DNA from: Knoxdaviesia capensis
Lineage: Eukaryota; Ascomycota; Sordariomycetes; Microascales; Gondwanamycetaceae
Direction of reading: 5' to 3'
DNA: 64,000 nucleotides
Assembly: GCA_001510575.1 (NCBI GenBank)
Contig: LNGK01000002.1
Span: 1,972,144-2,036,143, forward strand
The notes below the pieces were generated by a model. The model searched no databases. It was not told the origin of the DNA and worked only from the letters and a program-made list of their open reading frames with translations. Below, in pieces: positions 21,124 through 32,100 of the stretch (its first letter is position 1; the number at the start of each line of letters is the position of its first letter). Position numbers and translations under genes: made by a program.

Positions 21124-22224
21124 CATTTCTGGTGCTGTAGGTAGCGCGCTTGCAAAAATGCACCTAGTCTCGCGAGTTCTGTATATATACCAAAAATAGG
21201 CGTGCGGTCGTTCCTGCCCATCGCCCGCTCTGGGACGGCGGTTTATGTATTGTAAGTGCGCGAGGGTTATACCCTAGCCACCGAGACTTCTCACCGAGTC
21301 CGCTCTGACGGCGGCCACTTTCGGTGGCCCGTTTTGGGAAGCCGGCAAGATTGGCAAGTTGGAGCGCGTGAGGAGCCCAATCAATTGTAATTACACCAGA
21401 ACCCGGGCCTATCCCCGTTGAGAGCCGCGCCATTTCGGTTGACGATCGTGTAACTCAAAAGAGTCCCGGTTTTATTCTCTGGTGTCTTGCTGGCGGTGGC
21501 TGTGGCGGGTGATGGGCATATTGCGAGGTTGTTGAGATGTTTGCTGGCGGAAAGCAGGACATGGTGATCAGGCTAGGCTGAGTTTGGGACCGGCGCTGCT
21601 TCGGATTGGGCTGTGGTGTTTTCTGGTTCCTTGTGCAGGACTGGATACATCAGCATATCCCATACAACTCTAGCCTGCCCGTAGTCGGTACTCAGGACTT
21701 CTATGTCCAGCAAGTTACAAAAACACAATACCAGACATACCAGCTGTCTTTTGCTATGGATACTGGGTCGAAACGGCCCCACTGGGCCTTATAAAACGGT
21801 CGGCCTCTTCCCTCCCCTGCTACAAAAAGAAATGCCAGTGCTTTTTGGCAACATAATTGTAATTTGCCATAGAACAGCCAATCAGACTCCGGAGACCTAC
21901 AAGCCCGGCTAGGGTTGGGTGGCTGTGAGTTCGCTGAGTGTCTTCTCTCAACGACGGACCACAAAAGGGAGCGAGACTGACCGTTTTCAAGGGCCGCTGT
22001 TGAGAGTCTTGTTGTTCCTCTTCTCTCTCTTTTCTCGATATTTTTTACGGTTTTTTTTCCTATTATTTGGTCACCGGTCTGAAATTTTCTCGTCCACAAG
22101 ACCAAATCACCAGCCTCTTTTCCATCTGTTCATCAGTATCCCCTGCCAGACCGACCGGAGACGCAGACCGCACACACACCCACACACCCAACACAGCACG
22201 CTGAGTAGGTGGCCACTGCCCAGC

Positions 22225-24342
22225 ATGCCTCCCACAGCTGCGGCAGCCGAGCGCGAGCGGGCGAAGAAAAAGGCGAACTCGGAATGGGAGTCGCACCGCC
22301 CCATCATCACCGAGCTGTACCAGAAGCACGGCCTGAAGCAGCTACAGGTTATCATGGACCGAGAGCACGGCTTCCACGGCAGCCTGCGCCAGTACACCCA
22401 CCGGTTCAAGCAGTGGAAGCTGGCTAAGTACCAGAGCCACCAGCCGCCCCGCGGGCCTCCGGCCGGGGCTGGGGTCGCCACCGCCATAGGGCCCAACGGG
22501 CCGGCCAGGGTGTCCCCGTCGCGTATGGGCAGCGCAGCCGGGTACAGGAGCCCACCTCGCGCTCGACGCGGCCCCGCTGACGTGCCCCGGCCCCAGGCCA
22601 CATCTCGGCCGGTCCAGGCACGACCGCAGCCGCCTGTGCTTGCTGCCCGGCCGCCCGCGCCGCACGGTGTGATCCCAGGCCAGCCTATCCCTGCTCGCCG
22701 CATGGGACATCAGCACGGGCTTCAGCAACTCCCCGCCCCCGGCGTGCCGATCCAGCCGGCAGTGGCAGTTGCCACCACCCCGTCCGCCGACCGGGACTGG
22801 CCAGTCCTGTCTCCCGCCCCCGGGGAACTCTCCCTGAGCCAGCTGTCCCCGCCACTGTGGCCGGCAGGAGGGTCCGAGATGTTTTCACGGCCGACTGTCC
22901 CCCTTAGCCCGCCGTCCCGCCAGACTCCGCCCGCTCCAACTGCGCAGCCGACCACCACCACCAAGCGCAAACGCCAGAATTCGCCCGGTATCAACCCAGC
23001 CCTCTTGGACAAGCTGCCTACTACGCCCATAGTGCATCCTAACAAGCGGACGCGCACGGACGCGGCCGATCTGGCGCCCCGCCCCAGCCTGCAGCCGCAG
23101 GCATCCAGCTCGTTCGGCAGCGACTCCTACTACGTCAGGTCGTTCAGCACCGTGATGACGCCGATGGCGTCGCAGCCGGAAAGCTCCACCGCGTCGCAGC
23201 AGCCGCAGCCGCAGCCGCAGCCGCCGTCGTCGTTGTGGACGCCGCCCAGCGACGCCGACCGCGACCTGCTGCTCATCGCAGATTTCTGCGCCGCCGCGCG
23301 CGACGCCAACCGCGCCGTGGTGCTCTTCGGCCAGGTGCTGCGGCGCGACATCTCCGCCGGTCTAAAGCCGGTGATCCTGCTCAACATGGTGTTCTCGGCA
23401 TCGCGTGACACGGCGCGGCTGGTGTCGCACTTCACCGACGCGCCGAACCACCGCTTCGGCGTCGCGGCGCAGATGAAGCTGGAGAAGTTCTGCAAGAGTC
23501 TCGGCGCGAATCGGGGGCACCGTCCGCGCACCCTCCCGCAGCTGCAGTCGCCCAAGCTGCTGGCCAACCTGTCGGTGATTGCCAAGATCCCCACGCACGG
23601 TATCAACCTGTTTGAGGAGCTGTTAGGGCACGGGGTCTTTGACGAGAAGGATGGCGCGGTGGCTGTTCCGCCTTCGGTCGACGAGGCTGCGGCATGGACC
23701 ACGGAGCCGGAGCGGCCCGCCGGGAAGATCTCGGCGATGCAGGTGGTTGCTGGCTGCGTCAAGTGGTGCGACGAGATCAAGAGCCAGGCCTTCCAGAGCC
23801 AGGTTGGCGTCTCGTACAATGCGTTCCCGGAGGGCACGGAAGTGACCCCGGAGAGCTGCAATATGCTTGTGTTTTGCGCCATCTGGCTCATTCTGTACCA
23901 GGATACCAATCAAGGCAACGAGCCGCGCTGGGCTCGGGTCTGCCGGGCCGCGGCCGGCATCTCGGCCGCGGAGCTGCTAGCAATCGTTGTTCAATGCGCA
24001 ATGCCCAGCCGTTTGGTGACCGATGCCGCCACCTTCGAGGACTTTGCCTCGGCGGCCCTGGTCAGCTTCCTCCCGACGCTGTCGTCTTACGCGAACCACC
24101 CCATCCATACCATCTGGGTCAATTTTATCATTGAGTTCCTGAACCGCAACAACCTCGACCACATCCTCAACGGCGGCTCCCCGGAGATCTCCTTGAACCC
24201 CACCGGCCTGGCCGCCAAGGTCACCCCGCTGATGATGCGCAAGATCAACGTTGATCTTGACTCTCTCGTGAAAGTCGCCGAGCGGGAGTTGGACGAGCAT
24301 ATTCGGCTGAAGGCCCACGGAGCTGGCGACATGCTGTCTTGA
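22225..24342 (+). CDS. Clr5-domain protein, function unknown
   Basis: The single exon codes for 705 aa. The frame is open further upstream, but the ATG at 22225 is its first ATG. Residues about 20-70 form a Clr5 domain: WESHRPIITELYQKHGLKQL, then MDREHGFHGSLRQYTHRFKQWKL. This is the short helix-turn-helix-like module common at the N-terminus of filamentous-ascomycete proteins and named after a fission yeast silencing factor. Residues about 75-340 are low complexity and rich in Pro, Ala and Gln, with a basic KRKRQNSPG patch (about 250) and KRTRTD (about 274) that could act in nuclear import. The C-terminal half (about 345-700) is globular and alpha-helical looking, without a motif I recognise. 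A regulatory nuclear role is inferred from the domain only. It converges with the dynein gene. The upstream leader is T-rich. Confidence 0.85.
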   Translation: MPPTAAAAERERAKKKANSEWESHRPIITELYQKHGLKQLQVIMDREHGFHGSLRQYTHRFKQWKLAKYQSHQPPRGPPAGAGVATAIGPNGPARVSPSRMGSAAGYRSPPRARRGPADVPRPQATSRPVQARPQPPVLAARPPAPHGVIPGQPIPARRMGHQHGLQQLPAPGVPIQPAVAVATTPSADRDWPVLSPAPGELSLSQLSPPLWPAGGSEMFSRPTVPLSPPSRQTPPAPTAQPTTTTKRKRQNSPGINPALLDKLPTTPIVHPNKRTRTDAADLAPRPSLQPQASSSFGSDSYYVRSFSTVMTPMASQPESSTASQQPQPQPQPPSSLWTPPSDADRDLLLIADFCAAARDANRAVVLFGQVLRRDISAGLKPVILLNMVFSASRDTARLVSHFTDAPNHRFGVAAQMKLEKFCKSLGANRGHRPRTLPQLQSPKLLANLSVIAKIPTHGINLFEELLGHGVFDEKDGAVAVPPSVDEAAAWTTEPERPAGKISAMQVVAGCVKWCDEIKSQAFQSQVGVSYNAFPEGTEVTPESCNMLVFCAIWLILYQDTNQGNEPRWARVCRAAAGISAAELLAIVVQCAMPSRLVTDAATFEDFASAALVSFLPTLSSYANHPIHTIWVNFIIEFLNRNNLDHILNGGSPEISLNPTGLAAKVTPLMMRKINVDLDSLVKVAERELDEHIRLKAHGAGDMLS

Positions 24343-25380
24343 CGGCTTCCCGGACTCCTTGTCCTCTCTCTCTCTTCTTCCGCCTTTATCTGGGTTCGCG
24401 CCGTGATCAGCCTGTTCCCTGTTCCCCTGTGTGTCGTGTGCTCGAGCTTCCTATTCGAGCTTTCTGTTCTTGTTTTCTTCAGGATGTTTCCCTCCCCCAA
24501 CAGCTTCTTCGACCCCGGGAATCTTTCTCGCACTCTGTTCGTCCGTCTGTTTTCTCTTCCCCGTCCCGCCAGCCGATCGAACAACTCGATCCCCAACCAT
24601 TCACAGAAAAGTCCGTTTCCGGACCTCCAACAATGTCCCGGTGCCGAATTGCCCCCCTTCCCCTCTTTCCCCTCCACCGGGAAAGAAAACGATATAATTT
24701 TAATGCACAATGCCACGATGTATGCCCCGAATGTTACGACCCAGCACATGTTTTACCCCGTCCCTCTTTTCTCTCTGGACTGTATAGGAGCTCAACTTAA
24801 GTTCCTTGCGTCCCCGCCTGTTTTGAATCGCCCGGGAAGGTTGTCGTTTAACGAACCCCTCTATATTGCATGCTTTGGGCTCGTAAACCTTACCTTTCCA
24901 GGCCGATCACAGGTTTTTCTCTCTTGAACGTTGTATATAACATTACAGCTGAATGACACTGCTATGCTCTGTCCGCTTCTTGTATCACCGCACAGCCTGT
25001 TTCTGTTATTTTTCATTATGCCCCTTCAACTTACCGTTTCAAATGTTCCCAACGTCATGTTAATTCACTAGATAATTATTTTGTTGGCTCTGGTTCGTGC
25101 TTTTTGGTTTCTCGTGTTTTCTTCCGTGTTTTGCTTTTCTTCTTGGGTATGTTTTTCGTTTAGACACCATGGCCTCCAATATGGCAATATAATCTCAACC
25201 TTGATCTATGCTCCTCCCCAGCTCCGTGTGTCCACCAGAGTGACTTCCACGGCGGCGTTCTCTCAGTGGCCCCAAAGTACAGCAGCAATCTGTGACGGCC
25301 GTTAGTGGGTGGGTGATTATTTATGTAGGGAGAAAAGAGAGCGAGTGTGTGTGTGAGTGTGTGTGTGTGGCAGAGAGAGA

Positions 25381-25572
25381 GACAGAGAGAGACAGAGAGA
25401 GACAGAGAGAGACAGAGAGAGACAGAGAGAGACAGAGAGAGACAGAGAGAGATAGAGAGATAGAGAGATAGAGATAGAGAGATAGAGAGATAGAGAGATA
25501 GAGAGATAGAGAGATAGAGAGATAGAGAGATAGAGAGATAGAGAGATAGAGAGATAGAGAGATAGAGAGAGA
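25381..25572. repeat. Two-phase microsatellite: (GACAGAGAGA)7 then (GATAGAGA)n
   Basis: Seven perfect 10-bp units GACAGAGAGA occupy 25381-25450. They pass directly into GATAGAGA-type repeats, mostly 8 bp long, up to about 25572. The switch is a C-to-T change plus loss of one GA per unit. A short GT-rich tract (25346-25369) precedes the array. Confidence 0.95.
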
Positions 25573-25728
25573 ATAGACATCCGACTTTCCAGAAACAGGC
25601 GTCAGTGCCGTGACCCTGAATAACCCTAAGCCTCCCATCGCGTCACGACCACCACCAACAACAACAACAACCGAAGTATGTGTTATAGGCCATGTTTACC
25701 CCCCTTCCTCCTAACAAATACTCCGTCA

Positions 25729-25830
25729 AGGTGGACAATAGCCTAGTTGGTTAAAGCGAACCTGCCATCCAGCGAACGCCAGGGATCAAGTGACGGGATT
25801 CGAGCCTGGCTCATCCCCGATCAGATTAAG
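25729..25830 (+). mobile_element. tRNA-derived SINE-like sequence
   Basis: Bases 25739-25750 read TAGCCTAGTTGG, a perfect RNA polymerase III A box. GATTCGAGCCT at 25797-25807 is a near-consensus B box about 50 bp downstream, the normal tRNA spacing. The acceptor and T stems do not pair, so it is not a working tRNA gene. A tRNA-related head without cloverleaf folding is what a SINE or a tRNA pseudogene looks like. The 3' end is not defined, and no poly-A tail or target duplication is obvious. Confidence 0.5.
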
Positions 25831-26168
25831 GACATTTGGAGAGGCCCTCCTCAACTAAGGAGATTGGATGAGAACTTGACACTTTTTTGCCGGGTGAGCG
25901 GATTTTTTTAATGGGTTTTTTAAGGCGCTACAGGGTCGGGAGTGGGTGGAATTGTTGAGTTGATTCAATTTGATAGAGACCGAGGAAAAATGGAAGAAAC
26001 AAGAGAGAGTATCGAGAAGCCCCTGAACCGCAGAAAAATACAAACACACGAGGGCATTATGACCCAAGACCCCAGTATTACATGCAAGGGGAAAAGAAGA
26101 AGAAGAAGAAATCAAGAAAGAAAAAAGAACACAAATTAAATATCTCCCACACTCATCTCACACACCCC

Positions 26169-29100
26169 TCACGCCTCCGTCATAAGCTGCTCGCTCTCAT
26201 CCAGCAAATCCGTAACCTTGCGCACATTCCCAATCAGCGACCGCCCCATATCGACCAGCAGCAGCTTCTCGGCGTTGGCCGGCAGGCCGAGGTACGTCGG
26301 CGGCTCGCGCTCCGGCAGTCGGTGGATCCACTCCATAAAGTCCGCGAGCGACGTGCCCTGCGGCACCAGCAGACTCGTGCTGCTGCCGCCGGCCGTCCCG
26401 TCGTTGTCGTCGTCGTCGTCGTCGACCAGCCGGTGGTTGATGTCGTACGCATCGGGCGTCAGGAACGACGTGACCAGCTCGGTAAGCTGCGCATAGTCCC
26501 CTTCGTCGTCAATCTTGCCGCCGTACGTCTGGATCACCAGGTACCGGATTATGTCCCACGGAATGTTCTGTGGCGCAATGTTGGTGCGGCTCTGCGCCAC
26601 CGCATCGACCCACGTGTCGATGATGAACGTCGAACACTCGTAGTCGCTGTCGTTGAACTCCCAGAACCCCTTCCACCCCAGATTCGGCGCGTAGCGCAGC
26701 CGCTCTTGCACCACCGCGTGCAGGAACGAGAGCAGCAGGTACAGCCGCGTGCGCTCGACGGGGCTCTTGCTGGCCCGCGTGGCCAGCGACGACATCGAGT
26801 CCTTCATGTTGGCCCGCACGCCCGCCGGCTGCTCGAACATGAGCACGCGCGACGCCCGCAGCAGGTTGACGGGGATCTTGGGGCTGGGCTCCATCGACAG
26901 GAACAGCCGGAACGCCGCGTGCGGGTTCAGGCTCTCCATGCGCTTCTCCAGACTCTGCAGCCACGTCGGCGCCAGGTGCACGTTCTTGACCAGGACCCAC
27001 GATCCCGTCTGGGCCGCGCTGGCAATGGCTTTGTCGGCACTGGCCACACCCTCGTTGGATCCCATGGCAATGTTGGTGCACTTGACCTGCATCCGCTCAA
27101 CCAGACTGTCGACCTTGTAGCTGGCATCAAAGCCAGGGCTGGACACCAGCGCCACCGGGCACGTAGCCGAGACCTGCGACACCGTCTCCGACAGGTCCTC
27201 GACCACATCGAACATATCCGCGCCGAACACGCCGGCAACAAACCGCTCGGCCGCCGGCACAAACCGGTCCAGGCGGAACAGCTTGACGAGCAACAGCGAA
27301 ATGAGGGCTCTGTCAGTGGCCGACATGTCCGGGTCGAAGATGGGCGGGACGACATTCTCCGCCAGCTCTTCCGTAAAGAACCGGCTCCAGTCCGCCGGCG
27401 ATGCGCGGTCCAATCGGTCCTTGAGCGCCGGGATGCGGCGCGCCCGCGCAAACGCCTCATCCGCCACCGTCTGCGAAGCCGAGCCCGAAGCCGCCTCCAT
27501 GGACAGGTCGCGGCCCTCGATCGAGTTGCTCAGAACCTCGTCGAGCACCGACTTGTCCATGGCATACGGCGACGCTTGCGCCAAGAGCATGGCCAGCGTG
27601 ATGCGGTGCTTCTGCAGCAGCCCCAGCGCCGTGCGCTTGTACGTGTTGACAAAGAGGTTGCGCACAACATGGTCGCGGCGAGCATCGTAGCGCGCAGCAT
27701 CGGAAAGCGCGCCCGTGCCAGCGTCCAGAGCCGTCTTAACTTCGCGCAGCACGCCGTGGAAGATGTCGAGGAAGTACTGCAGCGAGAACTGGTAGAAGTG
27801 GTCGAGATAGTGCAGCTGCTCCAGCACGGCAAACACCGCCGAGCACGACCGCGCAATCACGGAATACTGCTGCGTGATGGCATCGACCTCGGTCATCACA
27901 CCCTCGGTGTCGCGCATCTTGGCCGAAATGTCCGCCGCCTCGGTCTTGAGCGTCTCCAGTGTTTCAATCACGTTGTCATCGTCGAGAATGTTGCCGCGCG
28001 ACTCGTTGAGCGCCGCCAGCAGCCGCTTCTCCAACTGCCGCAGGTGGATCTTGAACTCGCCCTGCAGCTTGATCAGGTTCGACCGCCGGTCATCCACGTC
28101 TGGCCGCTCCGACTTGAGCGCATCGTTGAGAGACTGTGTCTGCAAGCTGCTCTGCGTCACCGTGAAGTTGACAAACGTCGTGCGACTGCAGATGTCCGGC
28201 GCAAACGTGGCCGATGGATCGCGGGTCGACAGGTACAGCCGGAACGCCGGCGAGAAATCGATCTGCTGCCGGCCGAGCTGGATCAGGACGCGGCCTCCGG
28301 TCTTCTGGTACTCCTTGTTGAGCACGTGGTTCAGCACCGGATCCAGATGTTCGGCATCCTGGATGAGAATCGGGTTACCGAACCGCAACGAACTCTCCAG
28401 CTGCTTGGTGAAGGAATCGTCGAGAAAGCTCGTCACCGTCAGCCGGCGGTCGTTGGCCCGGCACTCACGCTGCAGGAACTCGGTGGCCCGGCCCGACGGA
28501 TCGACAATCAGCGGGTACCGGTTGAAGCGCTTCAAGATGATGGCGTTCTCCGTGCACAGGTCGTCGACCGGGAGCGTGTTTTGCTGCCATCCCAGCCGTT
28601 CGTCCGCCGTCGACAGGTACTCGGTCACCGGGTTCAGTTGCTTGAACAGAATGCCCGAGAGCTGCAGCTGGAGCAGCCAGTCATCCATCATCGACTTGCG
28701 GAACGTCTGGTCGTACAGACCGCTGTAGGCCACAAAGGCCGCCGCCACCAGGACATCGCCCACCAGCGTGCTGATCTGCGTCTCGAACGACCGGCTTCCC
28801 TCCTCCCACCGCGTCCGCTCCGACGACAGGCTGTCGAGCAGTCTCATACTGCGGTCGACCTTGAACTGCACCCGGCCCATTTCCGCCTTGATGGCCTCGG
28901 TTTCCGCAATAAGCGCCGCGTACTCCGTCTTGTACGTGCCGATGCGCTTCTCCAGCGCGTCAATCGTCGCCTCCACCGCCTTCGCCTCGGCCCGCGTCTG
29001 CAGCGCCTGCTCCTCCAGCGCCGCCACCTCCTCGCGCAACGGTCCAACGCGGTCGAGAATCTCCGAGTACGTAACCTGGGCCTCGACCCACTGCACCAGC

Positions 29101-32100
29101 GGCCCGCAGGCCTTACTCGCACGGTTGACCTTCTCAAACGTGAACTCCGGCATGCTGAGGAAGTCGTTGCGCATGCGCGACCGCAGCGCCCGCGTCATCT
29201 GCTTCTCGTTGTTGAAGTTGACGATGCTGGCAATGAAGTCGTCGCGCCGCACAATCGACTGCACCGTCTTCCAGTCGGCAACCTTGTGGCCGAGCAGCGT
29301 GCACACCGAGTCCAGCGCCAGCCGCACACCCTGCGGCGGCGATCCCATCGATCGCACCTCCGTCAGATGCTGTCTCTTGATGTTGCTGACACTGGCCCGC
29401 GCGTCTTCCACCGCCGGCTCGGCCCGCGCCAGATCGTCCAACACCACCTGGCGGCGCGTGGCCACCTCGGCCTCCTGCACCTCCAGCGCCGCCTGGATCT
29501 CCAGCGACGCCGTCTTGCGCGTCTCGGCCTCGCGCTGGTCCGCCAACATGCGCTTCAGCTTCTCGTCGGCCTCGGCACCCTTGCGGTCCAGCTGCGCCTT
29601 CTTCTCCGCCAGGCTGGCCCGCAGATCGCGCACCTTGTCGACCGTGTCCTTCAGCTTCTCCAGACCGGCGTTGAGATGGCGCTGCTGCTCCTCCAGATCC
29701 TCGCGCTTCTCGTTGTACAGCTTGACGTATTGCGCCACAAAGTCGAGGAAGTGGCGCGGGGTCAGGAACGTCACCTTGCCCTGCTGCTTCAGCAGCTTTG
29801 CGTTGAACCGGTGCAGCGAGTAGTGGATGTACACCATCGAGTTGACCACCGTCTCACGGTGGCTGGGCGGCAGCTGAAGGCCGCGGTAGGCCACGGGGAT
29901 GGTGTCCGGAGCGGCAAAGTTGGCCACGTCCAGATCGACGGACTGCGTCAGCTCGTGGCCCACTTGGAAGAGAGCCTGGTCAGACCAGTCACCGAACCAG
30001 TTCAGCACACAACGGTTGAACAGGGCCGGACTGGTGGCCGCCTTGGACGACAGGCCATCTTCGGGCGGGTTCATGGTGAACACAACATGGAGATTCTTGA
30101 CAATCTGCTGTGTGAACCACTTGTGCAGCTCCTCCGGCGAATCCAGGTGCAGGTTCTGCCGTTGCGCGCCCTCCTTGCACGCCGTCATCAACGCAGCATA
30201 GTCGTCGCCCTCGAAGAGACCAGGGACCTCTGCGTTGGCGAGCAGCGTGTTCATGCGCTCGAGGAAGCCCGAGTCCAGCACATTCGACTCGTCCATGATG
30301 AAGCACATCTTCTCGCCCTTGCAACCGCACCGCCGCAGCACATCGCGCAGGTCGTCATCAAAGTCCTCGGCCGTGTACTTGCCGTGCACCTTGATCTGGA
30401 ACACTTTGAGACCGTTCATCCACGCCACGAACCGCGACAGCGTGGTCTTGCCACTACCACTGACTCCAATGAGAATCAAATGGCCCTGCGGCTGTCGGAA
30501 CACCCGATCAATGCGCAGCACGTGCTCTAGCACGTCGTTGAAGAGGATCAGCGGAACATCAACCTCCTCGTCACAGAATGTCTTGAGACGCGCCTTAACA
30601 AAGTCACGAAGCTGCTCCCGGTCGACCGGGACGTAGTTCTTCGACAGCCAGTTCGAGAACAGGATCGGGCCGCCAAGGGCCTTTTGCTCGTCCATGGTCG
30701 GGAAGTGCTGCATGGCAATCCGGCGCACAGCATCGTCCGTCCACTGGCGCTCGTCTTCAGCCACCAGACGATCCTGGAACAGACGCAGCGCCTCGTGGGC
30801 CCAGATACGCACCAGGCCCTCCACAGACAGTGTCTCCAGCGGCCGGATGGCCTCGTACACTCCACGCACCCAGCGAGTCAGCTCACGGGGACTGTAGACG
30901 TAGTGCGGCTGGATCTTGGGCGTAAAGCGCTGTTGCGACTCGAGGTACAACCGGACCATGGCCTGCGTGAGGGGTTCGGCATATCCACGCAGCGTCGGCA
31001 CCATCTTGAGCACAGCCGAGTTGAACGTGCCGTAGATCTGCATCAGCGACAGCTCACCGGGGTAATCGACCATGATCAGCGGCGCATGGCGCAAGAACCG
31101 CGCGCCCAGCGGCGTACGGCCGGCGTCGGTCGGCGGGTTGCAGGCTCCGACAAACTGGATGCGGTCGAGCGTCACCCAGCTCTTGTCCGAGGTGCGCCAG
31201 AAGCCGTTCTGCTCAACCAGTTGGCGGAGGAAGGCAATGGCGCGCTGGGTGCCATACTTGTCGGGGGCCGGCAGGTTGATTTCATCACAGAAGATCACCA
31301 GCCAGCGTCCAATCTGCCGGGGAGACAGCACCACGCCGTTGAGCGTCTTCTTGTATTCGCAGTGCTGCTCGAATGTCTTGATCAGGAGATCGGGCGTCGT
31401 GGCGCTGGAGAAGTTGAGGCCGGCCACCTCCATGTTGGGCAGCTTGCGGAGAGCGCTGAACAGCGTCATTGTCTTACCCGAACCGGGGGGGCCGCAAAGC
31501 AGCAGCGGCTTGTGTTCGGCCAGCCACGAGTACAGCACCTCTTCGTGGCGGATAGTGTCGAGCGTCGGGATGACCACATCAGTCTGGGTGACCGAGTGCG
31601 TGTTGACCTCAATGGTCGGCACCTGGTTCTGCCACGGCGACCACTCCGACTTGGGAAGCATCACGGTGTAGTCGATGAGCGAGCTGGTGCCATCCAGCGG
31701 CGGCGAGCCAAAGTCGGCAATGCTGCAGATGCGGTATCCGAACGCCTTGCGGTCCTCCAACGGGCAGTCTCCTGTCAGCGACCACACCAGCGCCAGCAGC
31801 AGCTTCTTCGCCACATACGCCTCCATCTGCTCCTGTTCGAGAGGGAAGTCGGAGTGCTGGGCGTTGTACTCGATGATGTCACGAACCGCCTTGTTGAGCA
31901 GCGAGAAGAGCGTCGTCAACACGCGAGACGCGGTGAACTCCATGATGTGGTTGAAGCCCGCCGCCATCTCCAGCGCATTGACAATGAAGTCGTTGGACGT
32001 CAAGTACGCCTGCAACAACTCGGCCACCTGCACCTGCATCGCAAGAATCTTGGCCGGCGACTGGCCCGAGCCGACCGAGTCCTCGTCGAGATCTTCAAAC

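Larger units (their letters stand above)
18519..22224. other. Gene-poor stretch with transposon relics and repeats
   Basis: This 3.7-kb stretch separates the pseudogene from the Clr5 gene. It contains a copia-like reverse-transcriptase relic (about 19270-19565), a long palindrome inside it (19304-19367), an array of GGTTTC-type repeats near 20907-20925 and a 54-bp-spaced direct repeat (21047 and 21101). A 178-codon open frame on the + strand (19605-20141) has no recognisable domain and lies in relic sequence, so I do not call it. From about 21950 to 22224 lies the T/C-rich leader of the Clr5 gene. Confidence 0.5.
24343..26168. other. Convergent spacer between Clr5 gene and dynein, repeat-bearing
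   Basis: Both genes end into this 1.8-kb spacer. Bases 24343-25250 are T/C-rich, 3' UTR-like sequence. A 190-bp microsatellite (25381-25572) and a tRNA-derived SINE-like segment (about 25729-25830) follow. An AAG/AAAG-rich tract lies near 26090-26135, just past the dynein stop codon. No protein gene is seen. Confidence 0.6.

Noticed and set aside
21919..22224. N-terminal extension of the Clr5 protein
   Set aside because: The frame is open but has no ATG before 22225. The translated part is Phe/Leu-rich, as expected from a T/C-rich leader.
25381..25572. CRISPR-like array
   Set aside because: Units are contiguous without spacers and only 8-10 bp long. It is a microsatellite in a fungal genome.
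25729..25830. Functional tRNA gene
   Set aside because: A and B boxes are present, but neither the acceptor stem nor the T stem pairs, and no normal anticodon arm can be drawn. Kept as a SINE-like relic.
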